Shown: in pieces, positions 8,122 through 15,785 of the stretch
Position numbering within the stretch: position 1 is the first letter of the stretch
Layout: the number at the start of each line of letters is the position of its first letter
Source: Streptomyces hiroshimensis
GTDB taxonomy: Bacteria > Actinomycetota > Actinomycetes > Streptomycetales > Streptomycetaceae
NCBI RefSeq assembly: GCF_014650335.1
Contig: NZ_BMUT01000007.1
Span: 191,864 to 255,863 of the forward strand
Length of the DNA: 64,000 nt
Direction: 5' to 3'
Position numbers and translations under genes: made by a program
Notes under the pieces: model-generated
Databases searched by the model: none
Told to the model about the DNA's origin: nothing
The model's input: only the letters and a program-made list of their open reading frames with translations

Positions 8122-10971
8122 TTGCTCAGCCGCGACAGCGAAATGACGGCCCTGGAGGGGGCCTTGTCCGCCGCGGAGGCGGGCATGGGGGCCAGCCTGC
8201 TGCTGGAGGGCGGCATAGGCGCCGGCAAGTCGCACCTGGTGCGCGCCGCGCTGCGGACCGCCCGGAGCAGAGGCTTCGGTACGGTCTCCGCGCGCGCCAG
8301 ACCCGGCGAGCACGACCGCGCCCACGGCGTCCTGCACCAGATCCGCGACCAGCTGCCCGGCGCGGACGGAGGGCCCGAAGGCCCGCGGGAGGCGGACGGC
8401 GCGGGCGGGGCCGACGAGGCCGCCGCAGTGCACCGGCTGATCACGGCCGCCGCGGCCGGCGCTCCCCTGCTGGTCGCGATCGACGACCTGCAGTGGACGG
8501 ACAGCGCGTCGCTGCACTGGCTCGGTTATCTGACGGCCCGTCTGGAGGGCCTGCCCGTCGTGCTGCTGGCCACCCTCGGCACGGACCGCCCCGATCCGGC
8601 GGGCGAGGACGGGGGCGGGGGCCGGCAGAGCGCCGAGTCCGCGGCCGGCGTCGCCTCGTTCTTCCACCGCCGCGTGGTGCTGCAGGGCCTCAACGCCGAC
8701 AGCGTCGGCTATCTGCTGACCTCCTTCCTGGGCGAGCCGGCGGACGAAGCCCTCACCCGCGCCTGCCGCACGGCCACCGGAGGCAACCCGCTGCTGCTCC
8801 AGGCGCTGCTGCGCGAGCTGCGCCGCGCGGGCCTCACGCCGGGGGAGCTCTCCGCCGACCGCGTGGCCGGGCTGGGCCCGGTGGAGGTCGCCGAGACCCT
8901 GCTGACCCGGCTCGTAGGCTGCTCCCCCGAGGTCGGCGCCGTGCTCGACGCCGTGTCGATCGTCGCGCCCGGGGCGAGCGGCCCGCTCGTCTCCCGGCTC
9001 GTCGGCATCGGCGCCGGCGAGGCGGGAGACGTGCTCTACCGGCTGGTGCGCCGCGGCATCCTGACGGAGGGGCAGGACGGCATCGGCTTCGCCCAGCCCG
9101 TGGTCATGGCCTCCTTCCGGGCCCGGATGCCGCCCAGCGAGCGGGCACGGCTGCACGCCGAGGCGGCCAAGGCCCTCTACGCGGGCAGCGCCCCCCGCGA
9201 GCGCATCACCGCGCACCTGCTGCCCGGCGCCCCCGTGGGCGAGCGCTGGGCCCTGCGGCTGCTCGTGGACGCGGCCGACGCGGCCCTCGCGGGCGGCGCC
9301 CTCGCGCAGGCCCGGGTGTGCCTGGAGCGCGGCCTCGCCGAGTGCGGTCCGGAGGAGGAGCCGGGGCTGCTGCGCCGGCTCGGCCACATCGAGCTGGCCG
9401 ACGGCCCCGAGGCGGCGGTGGCCCGGCTGCGCCGCACGGTGGACCTGATCCGGGGCGACACCGAGCACCGCGCCATGGCCCTGCTCGACCTGGCGCAGGC
9501 CGCCGCTCTGACCGGCGACGCCCCCGAGGCGCTGCGCATCGTGGAACAGGAGGCGGCCGAGCTGGACCGTCCCGGGGCGCCGAAGGAGCTGCGGGCGGGC
9601 TTCCGCGCCGTGCGCGGCCTGCTGGAGCTCCTCGAAGGGCGCGGGATGCACCAGGCCCCGCCCTCCTCGTCCGCCCCCGCGCAGCTCAGCGAAGTCGCCC
9701 GGAGCCCGTGGGTGCGCCGGGCCGAGGCCGCGCTGGCCGCCGTGAGCGCCCAATGGAGCGGCACGCAGCGCGCCGAGGCGCTCCAGCAGGCCCGCCTGGC
9801 GCTCAGCGAACCGGCCTCCACCGTCAACGACCACGCGCTGATGCGGCTGGGCCTCGTCCTCGTCCTGGCCCGCTCGGGCGCCGAGGAGGAGGCCCTGGAG
9901 AACTGCGCGGCCCTGCTGAGCGCGGCGACCGCGGAGGGCTCGCGCACCGTCGCGGCGCTCGCCCGGGCCGTGCTCGCCGAGTGCACCTACCGCGCGGGCC
10001 GGCTGACGGAGTGCCTGGACGCGGCGCACGAGGTGCTGGAGCGGGGCCCGGAGCCGGCCGGGCGCGAGTGGCTGGGCTCCGCCATGGCCCGCGGCTGGCT
10101 GGGCAGCGCCCTGTACGAGTCCGGGGACCTGGACCAGGCGCAGCGGGTCCTGCTGGAGCCCGGCCTGGAGGGTGCGGTGCCCGCGGTGACGCTGCCGGGC
10201 CTGCTGTTCCACCGCGGACGGCTGCAGGTCCGCCTGGGGCGGGTCGGGCCGGGGCTGGCCGACCTGGAGGAGTGCGGGCGGCTGCTGCTGCACCGGGGCT
10301 GGACCAACCCGGCGCTGTGGCCCTGGCGTTCCGAGGCAGCCCTGGCGCACGCCCGGCTGGGCGACGAGGAGGCGGCCCGGGAGCTCGTCCGCGAGGAGCT
10401 GTCCCTCGCGCGGGCCTTCGGCGCGCCCCACGCGGTGGGCGTCACCCTGCACGCGGCGGGGCTGCTGGCTCCCGGCGAGGAGCGGGCGGCGGTGCTCACC
10501 GAGTCCGTCCAGCTGCTGCGGGAGGCGGGTGCGGCGCTCGACGAGGCGAGGGCGCTGCGCGACCTGGGGCGCGAGCTGATGCGCACCCGCAAGGCGCGCC
10601 AGGCCCGGGAGCACCTGCGGGCCGCGGCCGCGCTGGCCGAGAAGTGCGCGGCGCACGTCCTGGTGCAGGAGCTGCGCCAGGACATGGTCGAGGCCGGGGC
10701 GCGCCCGCGCCGCGACACCGAGATCGGCCCCGCCTCCCTCACCCCCGCCGAGCGCCGGACCGCGCTGCTCGCGGCGGAGGGGCTGACCAACAAGGAGATA
10801 GCCGGGCGGCTGTACGTGACCCGGCGCACGGTGGAGATGCACCTGAGCCGGGTCTACCGGAAGCTGTCGATCTCCGACCGCCGCGCCCTGCGGCTGGTGA
10901 CGGGCGATCAGCCGCCGCCGTCACCTTCGTGCCTGCATCCGCAGCACGAGGCGACGGAGTCCTGCGCGTGA
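8122..10971 (+). CDS. LAL-type (large ATP-binding) LuxR-family activator 1
   Basis: A 949-residue regulator: an N-terminal ATPase domain with Walker A GGIGAGKS (residues 30-37) and Walker B LLVAIDDLQW (about 114-123), a long helical TPR/MalT-like middle, and a C-terminal LuxR helix-turn-helix (about 870-925: LTPAERRTALLAAEGLTNKE, IAGRLYVTRRTVEMHLSRVY). TTG start after GAGGGGAGGGAGAG. LAL proteins are typical cluster-situated activators in Streptomyces. A paralogue lies at the other cluster end (21613-24525), so the two bracket much of the pathway. The gene starts 68 bp after the TetR gene on the same strand and may be read through from it. Confidence 0.9.
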   Translation: MLSRDSEMTALEGALSAAEAGMGASLLLEGGIGAGKSHLVRAALRTARSRGFGTVSARARPGEHDRAHGVLHQIRDQLPGADGGPEGPREADGAGGADEAAAVHRLITAAAAGAPLLVAIDDLQWTDSASLHWLGYLTARLEGLPVVLLATLGTDRPDPAGEDGGGGRQSAESAAGVASFFHRRVVLQGLNADSVGYLLTSFLGEPADEALTRACRTATGGNPLLLQALLRELRRAGLTPGELSADRVAGLGPVEVAETLLTRLVGCSPEVGAVLDAVSIVAPGASGPLVSRLVGIGAGEAGDVLYRLVRRGILTEGQDGIGFAQPVVMASFRARMPPSERARLHAEAAKALYAGSAPRERITAHLLPGAPVGERWALRLLVDAADAALAGGALAQARVCLERGLAECGPEEEPGLLRRLGHIELADGPEAAVARLRRTVDLIRGDTEHRAMALLDLAQAAALTGDAPEALRIVEQEAAELDRPGAPKELRAGFRAVRGLLELLEGRGMHQAPPSSSAPAQLSEVARSPWVRRAEAALAAVSAQWSGTQRAEALQQARLALSEPASTVNDHALMRLGLVLVLARSGAEEEALENCAALLSAATAEGSRTVAALARAVLAECTYRAGRLTECLDAAHEVLERGPEPAGREWLGSAMARGWLGSALYESGDLDQAQRVLLEPGLEGAVPAVTLPGLLFHRGRLQVRLGRVGPGLADLEECGRLLLHRGWTNPALWPWRSEAALAHARLGDEEAARELVREELSLARAFGAPHAVGVTLHAAGLLAPGEERAAVLTESVQLLREAGAALDEARALRDLGRELMRTRKARQAREHLRAAAALAEKCAAHVLVQELRQDMVEAGARPRRDTEIGPASLTPAERRTALLAAEGLTNKEIAGRLYVTRRTVEMHLSRVYRKLSISDRRALRLVTGDQPPPSPSCLHPQHEATESCA

Positions 10972-11023
10972 CGGCGGCGGCCGGCGCCCTCCTGCGGGTT
11001 TCCCTGCGGGAGCCGCCGACCGG

Positions 11024-11116
11024 TCAGGGCCGTACGGCGACCGCGTCGGCCTCGAAGAGCATGCCCGGCAGGGCGAGCCCGGCGACGAACCCTGCGGTGG
11101 ACGGCGGCTCCTGCGC
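11024..11116 (-). pseudogene. C-terminal remnant of a RidA/YjgF-family gene
   Basis: The minus strand here reads about 27-30 residues, PPSTAGFVAGLALPGMLFEADAVAVRP in two pieces (PPSTAGFVAGLALPG and MLFEADAVAVRP), ending in a stop at 11024-11026. This matches the end of RidA-family imine/enamine deaminases, which finish with an LxxPGxLxExxAVAV pattern. Nothing of the N-terminal about 100 residues is present: the sequence is cut just where the stop of the next minus-strand gene begins (11120). I read it as a gene truncated by rearrangement. Confidence 0.55.
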
Positions 11117-11119
11117 GGC

Positions 11120-11515
11120 TCAGCGGCCTTCGCCGGGCGGCGTGCCGCAGCTCGGGCCGCCCGGACCGCCGATCCGCACCGAGCTGAAGAAGTCCCGGTA
11201 GGTGGGGAAGAAGTTACCCTTGCCGGTCGGGCCGGTAGAGGTGCCGGCCGTGCAGCCGCTGTAGTTCTTGTCGGACCAGAGGTAGACGGTCGAAGCGGTC
11301 CGGTTCCAGTCCGACTTGCCGCGGTCGTTCATGCCGAGCGCCGCGAGATCCGGCGCGCTCGCCCTGAGTCTGATCATGTCGCCGGTGCCGTCGAGGCCCG
11401 AGAACATGCAGTAATAACCGTCGGGGCACCGGTCGTACCCGCCGGCCGCATGTGTCGTGGAGACGGGCAGCACGACGGCGGCCGCAGCCACCACCGGCAC
11501 GAGAAGGCCGCGCAT
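11120..11515 (-). CDS. Secreted peptidase inhibitor I36-like (beta/gamma-crystallin fold) protein
   Basis: A 131-residue secreted protein: an N-terminal signal peptide (MRGLLVPVVAAAAVVLPVSTTHA, given here in parts as MRGLLVPVVAAAAVV and LPVSTTHA) with cleavage expected after the Ala, then a small Cys-containing domain with CPDGYYCMFSGLDGTGDMIR and VYLWSDKNYSGC. This pattern is that of peptidase inhibitor family I36/beta-gamma-crystallin-like proteins of streptomycetes. ATG 11515 has GAGGA five bases before it; an in-frame ATG at 11527 is an alternative. It is divergent from a secreted peptidase gene, so the pair may be functionally linked outside the cell. It has no evident role in azapteridine synthesis. 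Confidence 0.75.
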   Translation of the reverse strand: MRGLLVPVVAAAAVVLPVSTTHAAGGYDRCPDGYYCMFSGLDGTGDMIRLRASAPDLAALGMNDRGKSDWNRTASTVYLWSDKNYSGCTAGTSTGPTGKGNFFPTYRDFFSSVRIGGPGGPSCGTPPGEGR

Positions 11516-11627
11516 CACATTCCTCATCCGCCCGACGCTAGAGGGAATCGACCGCACCGGGGAGACCCCGCGAGCTCGCACATCCGTCCCGGGTACGCCG
11601 ACCGGATGCACCCCGCCCCCGATCCGT

Positions 11628-11656
11628 TTGAAGGAGGCGCCGACCGGAACATAACT
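11628..11656 (+). promoter_or_regulatory. Weak promoter candidate before the secreted peptidase
   Basis: TTGAAG (11628-11633) is followed by CATAAC at 11650-11655 after a 16-base spacer, upstream of the GTG at 11687 with its GAGAGGG ribosome binding site. Both boxes are imperfect. Confidence 0.3.
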
Positions 11657-11686
11657 CTCCGTCAGATCCAGTGGAGAGGGTCCTTC

Positions 11687-13207
11687 GTGAGATGTCGCCG
11701 GGCGTGCCGCCGGGCCGCGGGAGTGGCGGTCGCTCTGACGCTGCTGACCGGCGGGAGCCCGGCCGCGCCCGCCCCGCAGCGCCTGCGGTGGGGGCCGTGC
11801 CCGGCGGAGGTCGCCGCGCCCGCCGGCAGCGGTCTGCAGTGCACCACGGTCCGGGTGCCGCTGGACTACGCGGAACCGGCGGGCCGCAGCGTCACGATCG
11901 GCGTCTCCCGGCTCGCGGCCACCGGCCCCGGCCCTCGGCGCGGGGTCCTCCTGCTCAATCCGGGCGGCCCCGGCGGCCCGGGGACGCCCATGCCGCTGTG
12001 GTTCGCGGCCCACGTCCCCGCATCCGTACGGGCCGGCTACGACCTCATCGGTTTCGACACGCGCGGCCTGTTCACCAGCACCCCGGTCTCCTGCCGGCTG
12101 AGCGCCGCGCAGCTGCGCCACGCGCCTGTGTCCCTGCCCCTCCCGCACCGGCCGTTCGCCGCCACCGCCGAGCTGCACCGCAGCATCGCGCAGTCCTGCG
12201 CCCGGCACGCCGGGGACCTGCTGCCGACGATGCACACGGCCACCATCGCCCGGGACATGGACCGCATCCGGCGCGCGCTCGGCGAGGAGCGCATCTCGTA
12301 CTACGGCGTGTCCTACGGAGCCCACCTCGGCGCCGTGTACGCCGGCGCCTTTCCCGGCCGCACCGACCGCGTGGTCCTGGACAGCGCGCCCGACGCCCGG
12401 GCCGGCTGGTGGAAGGCCCTGCGCGCCTTCGGGCCGGGCAGCCAGCAGCGCTTCCCCGACCTCACCGCGTACGTGGCCGAGCGGGAGGCCGCCTACCACC
12501 TGGGCGCGACGGCCGACCAGGTGTCCGAGACGTACGCCCGGCTGCTCGCGGAAGCCGCCGCCCGCCCGAAGAAGGTCGGCCAGTACACCGTGGACGAGAA
12601 CGTCCTGCGGCAGATCACCCTGCAGGCCCTGTTCGCGGACGCCTCCTTCCCGCAACTCGCGGACGTGTGGCGCTACCTGGCCCACGCGCCCGGTGCACCC
12701 GACGAGGCCAAGGCGGAGAAGGCCCTGGTGCCGCTGCAGGCGGCCGTCCCCCTGGAGCCGCGGATCCAGCAGATCGTCCTGCCGACGACGCTGGCCGTCC
12801 TCTGCCAGGACACCCCGTGGCCGCGTTCGGTGGAGACCTACCGGCGGGCGCAGCGGCACGACGCGTGGCGCTACCCCGTCGCCGGGGCCATGACCGGGAA
12901 CATCTGGCCCTGCGCCTTCTGGCCGTACCGGCCCCAGGAGCCTCCCTGGCGCATCGGCGGCCGGGGCCCGCGCAACATCCTCATGCTGCAGAACCGCCGC
13001 GATCCCGCCACCCCGTACGCGGGGGCGCGGGCCGTGCGGAAGGTGCTGGGACACCGGGCGGTCATGGTCGACGCCGCGCAGGGAGGGCACGGCGTCTACG
13101 GGTTCACGGCCGACCCGTGCGCCAACGGCGCGGCGACGGCCTGGCTGACCCGGGGCACGCTGCCCCGCACCGACCTGTCCTGCCCCGCGCGGGGTACGGG
13201 CCGGTGA
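11687..13207 (+). CDS. Secreted alpha/beta-hydrolase, tripeptidyl-aminopeptidase type
   Basis: A 506-residue serine hydrolase of the S33/TAP group. An Arg-rich N-terminus and hydrophobic stretch (MRCRRACRRAAGVAVALTLL, then TGGSPAAPA) form a signal peptide. LLLNPGGPGGPG is the oxyanion-hole motif, GVSYG the nucleophile elbow, RRDPATPY carries the acid and GGHGVYG the catalytic His. Such enzymes remove tripeptides or hydrolyse related amides outside the cell. GTG start with GAGAGGG six bases upstream. Its frame is open much further 5', but that part lacks family similarity and overlaps the divergent inhibitor's promoter. It sits within the azapteridine region and is probably an insert rather than a pathway gene. 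Confidence 0.85.
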   Translation: MRCRRACRRAAGVAVALTLLTGGSPAAPAPQRLRWGPCPAEVAAPAGSGLQCTTVRVPLDYAEPAGRSVTIGVSRLAATGPGPRRGVLLLNPGGPGGPGTPMPLWFAAHVPASVRAGYDLIGFDTRGLFTSTPVSCRLSAAQLRHAPVSLPLPHRPFAATAELHRSIAQSCARHAGDLLPTMHTATIARDMDRIRRALGEERISYYGVSYGAHLGAVYAGAFPGRTDRVVLDSAPDARAGWWKALRAFGPGSQQRFPDLTAYVAEREAAYHLGATADQVSETYARLLAEAAARPKKVGQYTVDENVLRQITLQALFADASFPQLADVWRYLAHAPGAPDEAKAEKALVPLQAAVPLEPRIQQIVLPTTLAVLCQDTPWPRSVETYRRAQRHDAWRYPVAGAMTGNIWPCAFWPYRPQEPPWRIGGRGPRNILMLQNRRDPATPYAGARAVRKVLGHRAVMVDAAQGGHGVYGFTADPCANGAATAWLTRGTLPRTDLSCPARGTGR

Positions 13208-13217
13208 GGGCCGTACG

Positions 13218-13499
13218 TCACCGCAGGCCGCCTTCCCGCTCTACCGAGGCCGTGAACCGCTCGTCGTAGGCCCCGGCCAGGTCGCGCAGCGCCTGCGGGC
13301 AGTCGCCGTTGTACGAGGGGCCGTGCATCAGGCCGAGCGTCACCGGCTCCAGCCCGCCGAGCCGGCGCATGGCCGGGGCGGTGGCCGCCGTCAGGCAGGT
13401 CGCCCCGAAGACGTCTTCGGCGGCGACGGCCGGTCCGACGATCTCCGCTTCCGTGAGCGCGGGCGCGGCCCGGGCTGTCGTCTCGGTACCGGCACCCAA
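13218..13499 (-). pseudogene. C-terminal remnant of an MBL-fold (flavodiiron-like) hydrolase
   Basis: An open stretch of 93 codons whose last 75-80 residues (EIVGPAVAAEDVFGATCLT, AMRRLGGLEPVTLGLMHGPS, YNGDCPQALRDLAGAYDERF) match the C-terminal end of MBL-fold oxygen-binding diiron-type proteins. The N-terminal two thirds, with the HxHxDH metal site, is missing; upstream on this strand is the promoter region of the next methyltransferase. It ends 10 bp from the convergent peptidase gene. I interpret it as a truncated gene, with little chance of an independent function. Confidence 0.6.
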
Positions 13500-13597
13500 A
13501 TGCTCCGGGGCGTGTTACGGGGCGGTCCGTGATCCAGCTGCCGCGCGGCGAGCGGAATCGTGGAGTCCTGGACGTCCGGATGAAGGAGACGCGCCCC

Positions 13598-14392
13598 ATG
13601 ACCGACGCCGCCGACGGCCGCGCCGCGCACCCCGCCCACGACGATCTGCAGTACGACCGCATCGGCGGCGACTACGAGCTCGCCAAGCTGCTCCCGCTCA
13701 CCCGGTTCGTGGAACGGCCCAGCGTGCTGGGCCTGCTGGCCGACGTGCGGGGCAGGAGCGTCCTCGACCTCGCCTGCGGCACGGGCGTCTACAGCCGGCA
13801 TGCCCGGCGGCTGGGCGCGCGGCGCGTGCTGGGCGTGGACATCTCGCCGAAGATGGTCGAGGTCGCCCGGGCCACGGAGGAGCGCGAGGCCCTGGGCGTC
13901 GAGTACGCGGTGGGCGACGCCACCGAGCTGCCGCGGCTGGGCGACTTCGACGTGCTGCTCGCGGCGTACCTGTTCAACTACGCCGACTCCGCGGGGACGA
14001 TGGAGCTCATGGCCCGGGCGTGTGCGCGCAACCTGCGCGAGGGCGGCCAGCTGCGGGCCCTCGTCGCGCACCCGGACTTCGACTTCGGCCGGTCGCTTCC
14101 GCAGAGGTACGGCTTCTCCTTCCGGCAGGCGGCGGACCCGGAGCACGACGGCCGGATCCGGGTCACCGCGCACACGCGGCCCCCGGTCAGCTTCACCGCC
14201 TACCTGCCGTCCAGGCGGGTGTACGAGGAGGCCTTCACGGGCGCCGGCTTGCGCGACTGCTCGTGGGGCCCGGTCCAGCTGTCCCCCGACGGCGTCCTGG
14301 AGTTCGGGCCGGAGTACTGGGACGACTTCGCGGCCAACCCGCCGTGGGTGCTCTTCCGCTGCGTCAAGGGCGCCGGAGACGGCCGCGGGTGA
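13598..14392 (+). CDS. ToxA-like N-methyltransferase 2
   Basis: A 264-residue class I methyltransferase with motif I SVLDLACGTGVYSR (about 54-67), GVDIS, and AAYLFNYADS. It is paralogous to the genes at 4266 and 18133 over its whole length, including DLQYDRIGGDYE, PQRYGFSF and WDDFAANPP. ATG 13598 has AAGGAG about ten bases upstream; in-frame starts at 13580 and 13529 are possible. Its stop overlaps the GTG of the FAD subunit gene, so it heads a five-gene coupled operon. The cluster therefore has at least three related N-methyltransferases, enough for several methyl positions on an azapteridine ring. Confidence 0.85.
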   Translation: MTDAADGRAAHPAHDDLQYDRIGGDYELAKLLPLTRFVERPSVLGLLADVRGRSVLDLACGTGVYSRHARRLGARRVLGVDISPKMVEVARATEEREALGVEYAVGDATELPRLGDFDVLLAAYLFNYADSAGTMELMARACARNLREGGQLRALVAHPDFDFGRSLPQRYGFSFRQAADPEHDGRIRVTAHTRPPVSFTAYLPSRRVYEEAFTGAGLRDCSWGPVQLSPDGVLEFGPEYWDDFAANPPWVLFRCVKGAGDGRG

Positions 14393-15312
14393 GCGCGGAG
14401 ACCGAGACCCCCCGGCCCATGGATTTCCTGCTGCCCGAGCGCCTGGACGAGGCGCTGGAGGCCATGGCCGCCCGTGCGGGCACGGTCCCCGTGGCGGGCG
14501 GCACCGATGTCATGGTGCGGCTGGGCACGGGCCACGAGCGCCCTGCGGCCGCCGTCGACCTCACCCGGATCGTCTGCCTGAGCCGCTGGGAGCGGACGGC
14601 CGGCGGGATACGGCTGGGCGCCACGGTGCCGTACACCCGCATCGCCGGGGAACTGGCCGCCCCGCTGCCCGGACTGGCGGCGGCCGCCCGCACGGTTGGC
14701 TCCCGCCAGATCCGCAACCGCGGCACCGTGGGCGGCGCCCTGGGCACCGCCTCCCCCACCGGCGACGTCCACCCCATGCTGCTGGCGTGCGGCGCGGAGG
14801 TGGAGCTGGTGTCCGTGCGCGGCGCCCGCCGGGTGCCGGTGCGGGACTTCTACACCGGCCCGGGCCGTACGGTCCGCGCTCCGGACGAGCTGATCCGCGC
14901 GGTGCGGGTGCCCGAGGCGGAGGGCCCGCAGGCCTACGCCAAGGCCGGGCGGCGCGGCGCCGTGGTGATGGCGACCTGCTCGTTCGCGGTGGCGCTGTGG
15001 CCCTCGCGCGCGTGGGTGGGCACCGGCATCGGCTCGGCGGCTCCGGTGCCCCGGCCGGCCCCGGAGGCCGAGCAGTTCGTCGCCCGCGAGCTCGGCGAAC
15101 TGCGGCTGTGGCAGACCCGGGGACCGCTCCCGGACGACGTGCTCGCGCGCTTCGGCGAGCTGGCCGCGGCGGCGACCGCACCGGCCGACGACGTGCGCGG
15201 CTCGTCCGCCTACCGCCGGCACGCGGTGGCCGTGCTGGCGCGCCGGACCCTCGGCCGGGTGTGGGACGACTACCGCGCGCACCGGCGGACGGAGGGGGAG
15301 CCGTGCACCTGA
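14389..15312 (+). CDS. Xanthine dehydrogenase family FAD-binding subunit
   Basis: A 307-residue FAD subunit of the molybdenum hydroxylase family (CoxM/PucC type). VPVAGGTDVMV (about 33-43) is the FAD pyrophosphate loop and TVGSRQIRNRGTVGG (about 102-116) is the second FAD-binding motif. It passes electrons from the 2Fe-2S subunit to an acceptor. The GTG start overlaps the stop of the upstream methyltransferase and the gene overlaps the next by 10 bases, so the three dehydrogenase subunits are translationally coupled and made in step. Confidence 0.9.
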   Translation: MSAETETPRPMDFLLPERLDEALEAMAARAGTVPVAGGTDVMVRLGTGHERPAAAVDLTRIVCLSRWERTAGGIRLGATVPYTRIAGELAAPLPGLAAAARTVGSRQIRNRGTVGGALGTASPTGDVHPMLLACGAEVELVSVRGARRVPVRDFYTGPGRTVRAPDELIRAVRVPEAEGPQAYAKAGRRGAVVMATCSFAVALWPSRAWVGTGIGSAAPVPRPAPEAEQFVARELGELRLWQTRGPLPDDVLARFGELAAAATAPADDVRGSSAYRRHAVAVLARRTLGRVWDDYRAHRRTEGEPCT

Positions 15313-15785
15313 CCTTGACGGTGAACGGTGAGCGGCACGACGCCGAGGGCGTGGCCGGGACGGAGAGCCTGCTGTACGTCCTGCGGCAGCGCCTCGGTCT
15401 GTACGGCGCGAAGAACGCCTGCGAACAGGGCCAGTGCGGCTCGTGTTCGGTCCACCTGGACGGGGTGCTGGTCTGCGCGTGCCTGGTGCCCGCGCCCCAG
15501 GCCCACGGCCGGAGCGTGGAGACGGTCGAGGGCCTGGCCGGCGAGGACGGGCCGCACCCGGTGCAGGAGGCCTTCCTGGCCTGCGGCGCCGTGCAGTGCG
15601 GGTTCTGCACGCCCGGCATGCTCAAGGCCGCCGAGGACCTGCTGCGCCGCTGCCCCGACCCCGGCGAGGCGGAGATCAAGGACGCCCTCGCGGGGAACCT
15701 GTGCCGCTGCACCGGCTACCGGCACATCCTCGAGGCCGTCCGCCTGGCCGCCGCCCGCACACGAGCCCCGGAGTCCCGCCCGTGA
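15303..15785 (+). CDS. Xanthine dehydrogenase family 2Fe-2S subunit
   Basis: A 160-residue two-cluster ferredoxin subunit (CoxS/PucE type). The N-terminal plant-type cluster motif is ACEQGQCGSCSVHLDG with a downstream VCAC, and the C-terminal helical cluster motif is GFCTPGM with NLCRCTGY. All expected cysteines are present. It relays electrons between the Mo and FAD centres. GTG start with GGAGGGGGAG upstream; it overlaps both flanking subunit genes. Confidence 0.92.
   Translation: MHLTLTVNGERHDAEGVAGTESLLYVLRQRLGLYGAKNACEQGQCGSCSVHLDGVLVCACLVPAPQAHGRSVETVEGLAGEDGPHPVQEAFLACGAVQCGFCTPGMLKAAEDLLRRCPDPGEAEIKDALAGNLCRCTGYRHILEAVRLAAARTRAPESRP

Noticed and set aside
8085..11201. A 1038-codon frame covering LAL activator 1
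   Set aside because: It is one frame off the gene with P-loop and helix-turn-helix motifs, and its product is Arg/Gly-rich without domains.
13323..13532. Plus-strand small ORF over the MBL remnant
   Set aside because: His/Gly/Arg-rich shadow without a start signal; the minus-strand reading has recognisable MBL C-terminal sequence.
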